A program made the position numbers and the translations under genes. Source: Armatimonadota bacterium (GTDB taxonomy: Bacteria > Armatimonadota > HRBIN16). Taken from it: a stretch of DNA of 64,000 nucleotides. The DNA is taken from assembly GCA_026003195.1 (NCBI GenBank), contig BPGU01000001.1:248001-312000 (forward strand), read 5' to 3'. Positions 16,004-24,629 of the stretch are shown here, one piece after another (within the stretch, counting starts at the first letter, position 1; each line of letters opens with the position of its first letter). The notes under the pieces were generated by a model. That model made no database searches. It was not told the origin of the DNA and saw only the letters and a program-made list of their open reading frames with translations.

Positions 16004-17596
16004 ATGGCACGTATTCTGGTCAGCGACCCTATCGCGGAAGCTGGCATCGAGGTCTTGCGACAGGCAGGAGAGGTGGATGTTCGCACTGGGCTGCCGAAGG
16101 AGGATCTCCTCCGCATCATCGGCGAGTACGACGCTCTGGTGGTGCGCAGCGAGACGAAGGTCACCGCAGAGGTCATCGAAGCGGCAACGCGCCTGCGCAT
16201 CATCGGCAGGGCAGGGGTAGGCGTAGACAATATCGACGTGGCGGCAGCGACACAGCGCGGAATTATCGTGGTGAACTCACCGGAGGGCAACACCATCGCC
16301 GCGGCGGAGCTGACGGTGGCGATGATGCTGGCGATGGCACGCAACATCCCGCAGGCAGACCGCAGCCTTCGCACTGGCGAGTGGAAGCGCAGCAAGTTCG
16401 TGGGCACAGAGGTCTACCGCAAGACGCTGGGCATTATCGGGCTGGGCAAAATCGGCAGGGAGGTAGCGCGTCGCGCGAAGGGGTTAGGCATGACGGTGAT
16501 AGCGTACGACCCCTTCACTCCGGCAGAGGTCGCGGAGCGCATCGGCGTCACCCTTACCGACCTGGACTCTCTGCTGGCACAGAGCGATTTCGTGACGATA
16601 CACACCCCCCTGAACGAGCAGACGCGCCACCTTATCAACGCCGAGCGCATCGCGCGCATGAAAGACGGCGCACGCCTCATCAACTGCGCACGCGGTGGCA
16701 TTGTGGACGAGCAGGCGTTAGCGGATGCGCTGCGTTCGGGCAAGCTGGCGGGCGCGGCGGTAGACGTGTTCAGCAAGGAACCACCGACCCCGGATAACCC
16801 CTTGCTGTCGCTGGAGAACTGCGTGGTGACACCACACCTGGGCGCGTCGACCACCGAGGCGCAGGTGAACGTGGCAGTAGACGTGGCGGAGCAGATTGTA
16901 TCGGTGCTGCGGGGTGGACCGGCGCGCAGTGCGGTCAACTTGCCGCCGATCGATCCAGAGGTGCTGCAGCGCATTGCGCCTTACCTCATGCTGGCGGAGA
17001 AAATCGGCAAGCTGCACACACAGCTGGCGCGTGCACCGATGGTGCAGGTGCAGGTGACCTACAGTCCCGATTTTGCGGAGTTGCCCACGGACATCCTGAC
17101 ACGCGCTGTGGTCACGGGCATCCTGCAGCCGGTGCTGAGCGAGCCGGTGAACCCGGTCAACGCGCTGCTGATTGCGCAGAGCCGGGGTATCCACGTTACC
17201 CAGAGCCTGCAGCAACAGACAGAAGCGCACGAGATGTATCCCTCGCTCATTACTGTGACAGCGCAAACCTCCGGGGGTGAAAGGCACGAGGTTGCGGGCA
17301 CGGTGTTTGGGAAAGGCGATGCGCGCATTGTGACGGTGGACGGCTATCGCGTAGATGTCATACCGCGGGGTATCATGCTTTTCACCCGACATACCGACAA
17401 GCCCGGTGTCATCGGGCGCGTGGGCACGTTGCTGGGCAGCCGAAACGTGAACATCGCGGGAATGCACCTGGGGCGTGAGAAGGTGGGCGGCAAGGCGCTG
17501 ATGGTGCTGATGGTGGACGACCCCATTGACGCCTCGTTGCTGGCGGAAATCCGCGCACTGGATGGCATGGAGACCGCACAGGTGGTGGAGCTGTAG
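16004..17596 (+). CDS. serA: D-3-phosphoglycerate dehydrogenase, long ACT-domain form
   Basis: A 530-residue enzyme catalysing the first step of serine synthesis from 3-phosphoglycerate with NAD. The Rossmann motif GLGKIGREVARRAKGLGM, the substrate loop GRAGVGVDNID, NCARGGIVDE and the TPHLGASTTEAQ segment are present. An intervening ASB domain is followed by a C-terminal ACT domain (~residues 455-530, with KPGVIGRVGTLLG), which in this form usually mediates serine feedback. ATG at 16004 follows AGGAGGCACGGTTTG; the open frame upstream has no homology. Confidence 0.96.
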   Translation: MARILVSDPIAEAGIEVLRQAGEVDVRTGLPKEDLLRIIGEYDALVVRSETKVTAEVIEAATRLRIIGRAGVGVDNIDVAAATQRGIIVVNSPEGNTIAAAELTVAMMLAMARNIPQADRSLRTGEWKRSKFVGTEVYRKTLGIIGLGKIGREVARRAKGLGMTVIAYDPFTPAEVAERIGVTLTDLDSLLAQSDFVTIHTPLNEQTRHLINAERIARMKDGARLINCARGGIVDEQALADALRSGKLAGAAVDVFSKEPPTPDNPLLSLENCVVTPHLGASTTEAQVNVAVDVAEQIVSVLRGGPARSAVNLPPIDPEVLQRIAPYLMLAEKIGKLHTQLARAPMVQVQVTYSPDFAELPTDILTRAVVTGILQPVLSEPVNPVNALLIAQSRGIHVTQSLQQQTEAHEMYPSLITVTAQTSGGERHEVAGTVFGKGDARIVTVDGYRVDVIPRGIMLFTRHTDKPGVIGRVGTLLGSRNVNIAGMHLGREKVGGKALMVLMVDDPIDASLLAEIRALDGMETAQVVEL

Positions 17597-17598
17597 CC

Positions 17599-18900
17599 GT
17601 GTCCCGCAAGCGGCGTGCGAAGACGAAGGTGCCTGCTGAGGAACTGCAAACTCTGTCGCCTGCCCTGCTCTGGGCGATTGTGGCGGTGTTTGTGGTCTTC
17701 AGCCTGCTCTTCAATTTCCGCACGCCGGTGGGACGGAACGGCTACTTCCACACTCCGGATGAGGGAGCGCATATCGCTTACGTGCGTTATGTGGCAGAAG
17801 AGGGCAGACTTCCCCGTTTCGAAGGCTACGCGGGCGCGGGCTACGAGGCGCACCAACCGCCCCTGTACTACACGCTGGCAGCGCAGGTGTGGAAGGTGGG
17901 CAAAATGCTGCCTGTTCCGCCTGCCCGCGCGGTACGGATGCTTTCCCTGCTGTTCGGCATCCTGTTGATCCTGACCGTGCATCGCATCGCACGCCTCCTG
18001 ATACCTGAGACGCCCGCTGTTGCACTCATGTCGGCGGGAGTGACCGCCCTGCTGCCGATGCATGTCGCTATCTGTTCGGCGGTGAACAACGACTCGCTGA
18101 CCAACCTGCTGTTCGCGCTGGTGCTGGCGGAGTTCGCCCTGCTGTACACCCAGACAAAGCCTTCGCGCTGGATTGCTCTGCGCATGGGCTTATGGGCAGG
18201 ACTGGCGGGACTGACAAAGGTGACCGCCCTGTTGCTGATACCGGCAATGGTGGTGGGGTGGTTGCTGGTTGCTCGCACGCGCCACACGCGGGTATGGCTG
18301 GGACTGCTGGTGAGCGTGGGGATTGCGCTGGTGATGATGTTCCCCTGGTTCGTGCGCAACATGCAACTCTACGATGACCCCCTGCTGCTTCGGGCTTTCG
18401 AGCGCACCTTTGCAGGCACCGCCCGTGCTGAGCAGTTTTTGAGGGGGGGAGCCAGCATGACAGAGTATCTGCAGCTGGTAGCCAGCTGGACATACCGCTC
18501 CTTCTGGTTTGCCTACGGCACACCGCAGACCGCCGCCAGGGGGCTTCCCAACCTCCTGCCGGACAGAGTGTACCTGGTACTGGGTGTGCTGCACCTGCTG
18601 AGCCTGCTGGGCTTTGCGCTGGCGCTGTGGCGTGAACGAGAGACCTTCGCGGAGGGGGCATACCGCTGGTGGGCGATGGCGGGATTGCTGACGTTGCTGG
18701 TGGTGGGGGCGTTTGTGCGTTTTATTCTGACCTACTTTCAGACGCAGGGACGTTACCTGTATCCTGCGCTGGTGCCCATTGTGCTGGCGCTGGTTCTCGG
18801 ATGGCGTAGCCTGTTTCCCACCCACCTGCGCGTGGCGGCGGATGGCATCCTGCTGCTGGCATTGTTGGCGATAAGCATTCTGGCTGTATCGGTCATCTAG
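17599..18900 (+). CDS. GT39/DUF2142-like integral membrane glycosyltransferase candidate
   Basis: A 433-residue polytopic protein with ~10-11 hydrophobic segments. Near the N-terminus FHTPDEGAHIAYVRYVAEEG holds the PDE..H motif in the first extracytoplasmic loop, where GT-C enzymes (PMT/ArnT/DUF2142 families) carry their catalytic acid. It likely moves a sugar from a polyprenyl-phosphate donor to a lipid or protein at the outer face of the inner membrane; substrate unknown. GTG at 17599 lies 2 nt after the serA stop, implying co-transcription. Confidence 0.75.
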   Translation: MSRKRRAKTKVPAEELQTLSPALLWAIVAVFVVFSLLFNFRTPVGRNGYFHTPDEGAHIAYVRYVAEEGRLPRFEGYAGAGYEAHQPPLYYTLAAQVWKVGKMLPVPPARAVRMLSLLFGILLILTVHRIARLLIPETPAVALMSAGVTALLPMHVAICSAVNNDSLTNLLFALVLAEFALLYTQTKPSRWIALRMGLWAGLAGLTKVTALLLIPAMVVGWLLVARTRHTRVWLGLLVSVGIALVMMFPWFVRNMQLYDDPLLLRAFERTFAGTARAEQFLRGGASMTEYLQLVASWTYRSFWFAYGTPQTAARGLPNLLPDRVYLVLGVLHLLSLLGFALALWRERETFAEGAYRWWAMAGLLTLLVVGAFVRFILTYFQTQGRYLYPALVPIVLALVLGWRSLFPTHLRVAADGILLLALLAISILAVSVI

Positions 18901-18910
18901 GAGGGGAACC

Positions 18911-20902
18911 ATGTATGAACTGCGTTTCCGACAGGTACATCTGGATTTTCACACCTCAGAGAAAATCCCGGGCATTGGCTCGGAGTTCAACGCCGACGAG
19001 TTCGTGGAGACGCTGAAGCGGGCGCGTGTAAACTCGGTGACGCTATTCAGCCGATGCCATCACGGCTGGATTTACCATGAAACACGCTTCCCGAACAAAC
19101 ACCCGCATCTCACCTGCGACCTGCTTGCCCTGCAGATAGAGGCGTGTCACAAGCACGACATCCGCTGTCCCATTTACATCACCGTCGGCTGGGATGAGTA
19201 CATGGCGAGAATGCATCCCGAATGGCTGGAGGTGGACGCCAGCGGCAAGCGATCGGGACCGCCGCCCCTGCAACCCGGCTGGCACAAGCACTGCTTCGCT
19301 TCGCCCTATATCGACTACGTCATCGAACAGACCGACGAGGTGCTGCAGCGTTTTGGGGATGAAGTGGACGGCATCTTCTTTGACATCATCTTCCAGAACG
19401 AGGTGTTCAGCGTGTGGGCACTGCAGGAGTTCGAACGACAGGGTTGGGACCCTGCAGACCCCAGAGCGCAGCAGGCGATGCGCGACCTGCTGGTGAACCG
19501 CACCAAAGAACGTCTCGCATCGGCGGTGCGCGCCCGGAATAAGCGGTGCACCCTTTTCTTCAACGCGGGGCACATCAACCCCTCTATCCGTCCCAGCCTG
19601 CACACCTACACCCATCTGGAGCTGGAGTCCCTGCCGTCAGGAGGGTGGGGCTACGCGCACTTCCCGATTACCATGCGTTATGCGCGCACGTTGGGGCTGG
19701 ACTGCCTCGGCATGACGGGCAAGTTTGCGGTTTCGTGGGGGCACTTCAACAGCTACAAGCCGAAAGCGGCGCTGGAGTACGAGTGCTTCCAGATGCTGGC
19801 GCTGGGTGCGAAGTGCAGTATCGGCGACCAGTTGCATCCGTCGGGCAGGCTGGACCCGGCGACGTATGACCTCATCGGTTCGGTGTACGCACAGGTGGAG
19901 GAGCGCGAAGAGTGGTGTGCGGGAGCGGAACCGATAACCGAGATAGGTGTCTTTAATGTAGAGGTTTTACAGCCTCAACATGTACGGATTCCGCCTGCGA
20001 ACCTGGGAGCATACCGCATCCTGCAGGAGGGCAGGCATCAGTTTGACTTCATCGACGGCGAAAGCGACTGGAGCCGCTACCGCGTGGTGATACTGCCCGA
20101 CGAGGTGGTGCTGGACGATACACTGGCACAGAAGGTGCAGGCATATCTGGATGCGGGCGGTGCGCTGCTGTGTACGGGGCGATCGGGATTGCGCGAGGAC
20201 GGTACCGGTTTTGCCCTGAGCGACTTTCCGGCGGTTTACGAAGGAGAGTTGCCTTATTCTCCCGATTTCGTGCATCCACTGGGCGCGCTGGCGGAGGGCA
20301 TCGCCGAGACGCAGTACGTGATGTACCTGCGCGGGCAAAGGGTGTCACCCGCAGAGGGGGCGGAGGTGCTTGCCGAAATCTGGGAACCCTACTTCAACCG
20401 CACCTACCAGCACTTCTGCAGTCATGCGCATACGCCGGTGGCAGGACGCTCAGAGCTTGCTGCTGCGCTGCGAAAGGGGCGTGTGGTATACCTCACGCAC
20501 CCGGTGTTCAGCACCTTCGCGCAGTACGGGATGCTCTTCTATAAGCAGCTGGTGCTGAACGCGCTGAAGATGTTGCTGCCTGACCCGCTGGTGGTTGCCG
20601 AAGCACCGAGCACCCTGCAGGTAACGTGGAACCGTCAGCCTGCACACCATCGTTCGGTGGTGCATCTGTTGCACTACATCCCCGAACGGCGCACGCTGGC
20701 GGCGGACTATCTGGAAGACGTGATACCGTTATACAACGTGCGGTTGCGTTTGCGCACGGGCGCGCCCCAACGGGTGTATCTGGCTCCCCAACGCGAGCAG
20801 ATACCCTTCCAGATCGAAGGGGAATACATCAGCCTGACCGTGCCCGAGGTGTGCGGACATCAGATGGTGGTGCTGGAGGAAGCATCATCTGGAGAACCGT
20901 AA
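18911..20902 (+). CDS. GHL6-like glycoside hydrolase with beta-galactosidase trimerisation domain
   Basis: A 663-residue protein. The N-terminal ~330 residues look like the TIM barrel of hypothetical glycosyl hydrolase family 6 (LKRARVNSVTLFSRCHHG, PIYITVGWDEY, DGIFFDIIFQNEVFS). Residues ~370-540 resemble the beta-galactosidase trimerisation fold (RVVILPDEVVLDDTLAQKV, AYLDAGGALLCTGRSGLRED). There is no signal peptide, so it probably acts on imported oligosaccharides. Start 18911 follows AGGAGGGGAACC and is 10 nt after the upstream gene. Catalytic residues are not assigned; alpha-L-fucosidase-like and GH42-like activity are both possible. Confidence 0.72.
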   Translation: MYELRFRQVHLDFHTSEKIPGIGSEFNADEFVETLKRARVNSVTLFSRCHHGWIYHETRFPNKHPHLTCDLLALQIEACHKHDIRCPIYITVGWDEYMARMHPEWLEVDASGKRSGPPPLQPGWHKHCFASPYIDYVIEQTDEVLQRFGDEVDGIFFDIIFQNEVFSVWALQEFERQGWDPADPRAQQAMRDLLVNRTKERLASAVRARNKRCTLFFNAGHINPSIRPSLHTYTHLELESLPSGGWGYAHFPITMRYARTLGLDCLGMTGKFAVSWGHFNSYKPKAALEYECFQMLALGAKCSIGDQLHPSGRLDPATYDLIGSVYAQVEEREEWCAGAEPITEIGVFNVEVLQPQHVRIPPANLGAYRILQEGRHQFDFIDGESDWSRYRVVILPDEVVLDDTLAQKVQAYLDAGGALLCTGRSGLREDGTGFALSDFPAVYEGELPYSPDFVHPLGALAEGIAETQYVMYLRGQRVSPAEGAEVLAEIWEPYFNRTYQHFCSHAHTPVAGRSELAAALRKGRVVYLTHPVFSTFAQYGMLFYKQLVLNALKMLLPDPLVVAEAPSTLQVTWNRQPAHHRSVVHLLHYIPERRTLAADYLEDVIPLYNVRLRLRTGAPQRVYLAPQREQIPFQIEGEYISLTVPEVCGHQMVVLEEASSGEP

Positions 20903-21943
20903 CCTCACGAAGCGAGGCACATACAGCTCCGCGTCGTTCCATACCTCGCTTATCTCGAAGGAGTTGGTAGCGTAGGTGACGAGCAGCTCATCAGGTGCGG
21001 AGAGCTCAGGGTGCGCTTTCGCTGCGTAACAGAAGACGTGTTGTCCTTGGTGGATATCGGGGCAACGGTAGGCGGTTTGTGGTTCGCTCCACGCACCTAC
21101 CGGTGAATCCGCCCAGCGCAGACGGATTTCGGGCGAGAGGTCGGCGGGGGAGTACACCAGCGCCCATCGGCGTAAGGCGGGGATATAGCTCACGCTGAAC
21201 TCCGACCCGATGTCGTCGCCTGAAACGGAACATTCGCGCCAGCGGTGGCTCCAGCCATCCGCTGTCCAGAACTGCCACGTGGTAAAATGAGCCATTTTGC
21301 CGACGGGCACACGGGCAACTACCAGTCCTCGTTTCAGAGGAGTATGTGAACGGTCATCGCGAGTGCCGTAAACATACACCCACTGACCGTCGCTCCAGAC
21401 CGCGCTGCCGAACGAGAGCAGGGACCGGGCTTCGCGGTGGTAGAAAGGCAGTTGATGCAGGTGATACCGCCATTGCGGAGGCGGGGGGGAGTGGTCGTAC
21501 ACCTCTGCCAGCCACGCTCCTTGTGAGCGAAAGCCGAACACGCCTGGCTCGCCGGTGGGCATAATATGAGTAAGGAAAAGCCATAATCTTTGACCATCTG
21601 CCATACCGTGCCCAAACCAGAACCAGCCCCGTGAGGCGCGCGGTCGGATGAAAGCGGTGGGATTGTCCCCCTCGCGCTTGCCGAAGAAGAACTGAAGGCG
21701 CGCGGTTTGCGCCTCTTTTCCCTGCTGGATGGCGACCGTGTTGCCCATCACCAGTCGGGCGTTCACGCGCCGACTGTTGCGTACCTCGCCGAAGCAGGTA
21801 TCGCCAAACAACCAGAGTATCCGCTCCCTGTCCAGCGGCACGGAGTAGGCACAATCAGAGCCTATCCATCCCGTCCGCCGATGGAAGAGCCGTTCCCACC
21901 GCGGTTCGGGCAGGGCTTCTATCTGTAGTGAAGACAGGTGCAT
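20885..21943 (-). CDS. DUF4185-type beta-propeller protein
   Basis: A 352-residue protein without a signal peptide. Repeated blade-like stretches with an LWLFGDTCFG motif near the start, then GWFWFGHGMADGQRLWLFL, WVYVYGTRDD and EFSVSYIPALRRWALVYS, match DUF4185, a five-bladed propeller related to glycosidases of clan GH-F/J. A carbohydrate-binding or hydrolytic role is likely but unproven. The 3' end overlaps the convergent GHL6-like gene by 18 bp. GAAGGAGC precedes the ATG. Confidence 0.72.
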   Translation of the reverse strand: MHLSSLQIEALPEPRWERLFHRRTGWIGSDCAYSVPLDRERILWLFGDTCFGEVRNSRRVNARLVMGNTVAIQQGKEAQTARLQFFFGKREGDNPTAFIRPRASRGWFWFGHGMADGQRLWLFLTHIMPTGEPGVFGFRSQGAWLAEVYDHSPPPPQWRYHLHQLPFYHREARSLLSFGSAVWSDGQWVYVYGTRDDRSHTPLKRGLVVARVPVGKMAHFTTWQFWTADGWSHRWRECSVSGDDIGSEFSVSYIPALRRWALVYSPADLSPEIRLRWADSPVGAWSEPQTAYRCPDIHQGQHVFCYAAKAHPELSAPDELLVTYATNSFEISEVWNDAELYVPRFVRLRFSR

Positions 21944-21961
21944 TGCTCCTTCGCAGAGTGC

Positions 21962-22948
21962 TCACTGCGCCTGCACGCTCAGCCCAAGCGCCTCCGCCAC
22001 CTGCCTCAGCGGAACCACCAACTGCCCCTCAAACGGAAACACCGCGCGTTCCAGTTTCACCTTGCCCGAAGGGGTCTGCGCTTCCCAGCCGAACGCCTGC
22101 ACCTGCACCCAGCGTGAACCGCGACGCAGCGGGACCGTCCACACCTCCGACGTGCGGTTGGTCTGGGTGTCCACCCCGAACGGCTGGAGCAAACTCACCG
22201 GAACCACCACCACGCCGTTGAGCGAGGCGATGAGCGGGCTGGAGAGAGGCTTTCCATCCACCAGCAACTGGAGCACGGGCATCGGTTTCACCACCCCTTT
22301 GGGATGGACGAGCAGGCGATAGAGGATGCCCTGGGCGAGCGCTTCGGCAAGGTAGTAATCCGGTGCCCCTACCCGTACCAAGCAATTACCGGCTCGAAAG
22401 TAGACGACACCTCCTTTCCGGTCGGGATTAAGGTTATACCACGCCTCGTCACCGAGTGGTGTTGCTGAAGGTGTACCTCTTTGGAAGATGACAGAACTCA
22501 TCTTGCTGAATGCAGCGTAGGTATATTCTAAGTTGGTGTCACTAATTCGCACCTCGACGTCCGCTGACCCCCTAGCTCTTAAACGAACGTAGTCCGGTAT
22601 TTGACCAGACCAGTACGCCTGCGCATTCGGAATGGGTATCCAGCAACGAGAAATCCACGCTTCCTTCCCCAGCCAAACAAGGGTGTGTCCAGCGGGTTCT
22701 GTGCCGGGTAATATTCCTTTGTCTTTTTCTCTACGTTCTCGTATAACCAAGGTATAACCCGGCAATTCGTCCTCTGCAGGCACGGTCAGTAGCATGTCTG
22801 CAAGTGTGTAACTTAGTATGGACACACCTTTACTATGGACTACCTTCACACCATTCAGCACGAATGATTCGCGGTCAGAGTCAGTCTGTGCATAGCAGGT
22901 GACTACTGTTACCAATAGTAGCAAAACGACTTGCATGTTGTAGATCAT
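21962..22948 (-). CDS. Secreted protein with C-terminal copper-amine-oxidase-N-like domain
   Basis: A 328-residue protein with an N-terminal signal sequence (VVLLLLVTVVTCYAQ). The middle is unrecognised. The C-terminal ~110 residues (LLVDGKPLSSPLIASLNGVV to PLRQVAEALGLSVQAQ) have the pattern of the copper amine oxidase N-terminal stalk domain: two extended repeats, each ending in a PV.LL or PLRQVAEALG helix. This domain is common in secreted or surface proteins and is not itself enzymatic. The start at 22948 (AGGAGG 8 nt upstream) overlaps the broken transglutaminase-like gene by 4 nt. Confidence 0.72.
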   Translation of the reverse strand: MIYNMQVVLLLLVTVVTCYAQTDSDRESFVLNGVKVVHSKGVSILSYTLADMLLTVPAEDELPGYTLVIRERREKDKGILPGTEPAGHTLVWLGKEAWISRCWIPIPNAQAYWSGQIPDYVRLRARGSADVEVRISDTNLEYTYAAFSKMSSVIFQRGTPSATPLGDEAWYNLNPDRKGGVVYFRAGNCLVRVGAPDYYLAEALAQGILYRLLVHPKGVVKPMPVLQLLVDGKPLSSPLIASLNGVVVVPVSLLQPFGVDTQTNRTSEVWTVPLRRGSRWVQVQAFGWEAQTPSGKVKLERAVFPFEGQLVVPLRQVAEALGLSVQAQ

Positions 22949-23590
22949 GGTGGTGACCTCCTTCTCATAAAGAGGTAGAGGAATTGTAAACAGCTATCCC
23001 AAACGAGCGCTGTTCTCGTTTCTATAACGAACTGATGGTATGCCCATTGAGCAGTACCGTCGTATGGTGGCGAAGCTCCCCATGGAGCAACGTCTAACGT
23101 GTGGGTTGTAAAATCATCCAATACCCCATCATGGCCATTCGGCAATCTCTTGACACGAACAGTAGCACTCAGGGGATGGGTACGCTGTACTGCACGGTCA
23201 GACAACCCTAAACTCGTCTGAAGGCATAAAAGGAGATCTGCAAAATCGTTGCACTGCCCGACAGTGCCGTCCAGTTCTAGTCTTTCTAGGCACTGCCGCA
23301 CGTAAAATGTTTCAGAGGTGTCGTCGTAATTGCTTGCGAACCAGATCCCTGCCTGGTACGCTCCCCACAGATGCAACGCATGAGTCACTTTGCGTGCGGC
23401 GGTGGGAGCGTCTTGCGCTTGAGATGCCCACCGGCAGCTATACCTGAGCACGCTCACCCATGCCGGATTCATCGGAGCCTTCGGCGCATCTAACACAATG
23501 AATACCTCCAAACTGTAAGCGGTACTGCGCCCAGCACAGGTTGGACGCCAGCACCAGCAGCAGAGTTACACCCCAAAGGCGTCTGAGCAT
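22945..23590 (-). pseudogene. Transglutaminase-like secreted protein, internal deletion
   Basis: The 5' part (from ATG 23590 behind GGAAGGAGG) encodes the signal peptide LLLVLASNLCWAQYR, the same as in the gene at 24630-25838. Immediately after AQYR about 115 codons found in that gene are missing and the frame changes. The remainder (EVFIVLDAPKAPMNPAWVSV onward) is open to 22945. It keeps a transglutaminase-like triad order: C in VGQCNDFADLL, H in WAYHQFVIE and D in VWDSCLQF. Restart at a TTG (23511) would give a 188-residue cytoplasmic product without a signal peptide. Probably inactive. Confidence 0.72.
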
Positions 23591-23617
23591 GGGTGCCATC
23601 CTCCTTCCGGAGCAAAT

Positions 23618-24604
23618 TCACTGCTTCGCCAAAACCATCTGTCCCTTCTCCCATCGCAAAGCCAGTCCTAACGCTTTCGCTATCCCCTTCGCTTCTACCC
23701 ATCCTTCTCTGCCATCCCACAATACCGGCAAATCCAGAGCAACCTTCCCCTTGCCAACCAACAGCACCCTCGCCCCAATGGGTATCACAACCTTCTTGCC
23801 TCCCCATGAAGCCCAAATGACCCCTAACTTCCTCTCCGCTTTCCCCCCAAACCCTTTCAACAGGGCTTGAACGGGGATAAAGACAGCACCTTCCTTTGTC
23901 CTCTTGCCCTCAAGGTCTTTCCCGTTGACGACCAGACGAACAGTGGGAAGGTCTCTCCAACCCAAAAGGACGAGATGGGCTCTGGCAAGAATCAGCCTTG
24001 CCGCCCATTCGCCTAACTCCAGGTCTTCCCTTGCGATGGGCAAAAAGATGGCTGTCTTCGCCTTCGGTCCACCAATGGGTTGATAATGAACCTCCACTTC
24101 CAATGCTAATTTGTCATCCCAGACGACCAAACTGGCGGTTCCAATTCCGGGAGCGGGTTGCGCTTTCGGATCAGGTGCGGTTGCCCACGATTTCTTTCCG
24201 ATCGGTAATCCTGTCCATGAACCCTGAGGCATTCCTGCTCCATCAGGGTAAATCCGCTGCGAAGTCGTGCTGGAAAGAGCAGCCTCATAAGCCATCTCTG
24301 GGTTTGGAAGAAGAGAAAGACGGATAATGATGTCTGTCCGCTCCTTGCCTGGGAGATCGGGGATCTGCCGAACCAAGCCCTGAACCAGCATAAGTTGGTC
24401 CTTTTGTCCTGCCGGGTGAAAAGTAATCGCACCCTTTGTATTAAAATGGGGAATTTCGTCAGGTTTTAAAGCGATAAAGTCTTTTAGCCTCAGCAGCCTT
24501 TCTACCGCTTCTGGCATTGTTTGACCCCCCAAGAGCACAAAACTAATGACACAGGTGATAAGACAACAAGCAATTAGTGTTGCTACCGGCTTTGCCCGTG
24601 CCAT
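23618..24604 (-). CDS. Secreted protein with copper-amine-oxidase-N-like repeats
   Basis: A 328-residue protein. A signal sequence or anchor (TLIACCLITCVISFVLLGG) is followed by an unrecognised ~190-residue part. The C-terminal ~110 residues (VRLVVNGKDLEGKRTKEGAVFIP and VEAKGIAKALGLALRWEKGQ) are stalk-type repeats, parallel to the C-terminus of the protein at 21962-22948. It is lysine-rich and parts of its DNA are markedly more AT-rich than surrounding genes, which may reflect transfer. It lies 25 nt downstream of the intact transglutaminase-like gene, mirroring the other pair. Confidence 0.7.
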   Translation of the reverse strand: MARAKPVATLIACCLITCVISFVLLGGQTMPEAVERLLRLKDFIALKPDEIPHFNTKGAITFHPAGQKDQLMLVQGLVRQIPDLPGKERTDIIIRLSLLPNPEMAYEAALSSTTSQRIYPDGAGMPQGSWTGLPIGKKSWATAPDPKAQPAPGIGTASLVVWDDKLALEVEVHYQPIGGPKAKTAIFLPIAREDLELGEWAARLILARAHLVLLGWRDLPTVRLVVNGKDLEGKRTKEGAVFIPVQALLKGFGGKAERKLGVIWASWGGKKVVIPIGARVLLVGKGKVALDLPVLWDGREGWVEAKGIAKALGLALRWEKGQMVLAKQ

Positions 24605-24629
24605 TTTACTTCACCCCCTTTCACAAGTT

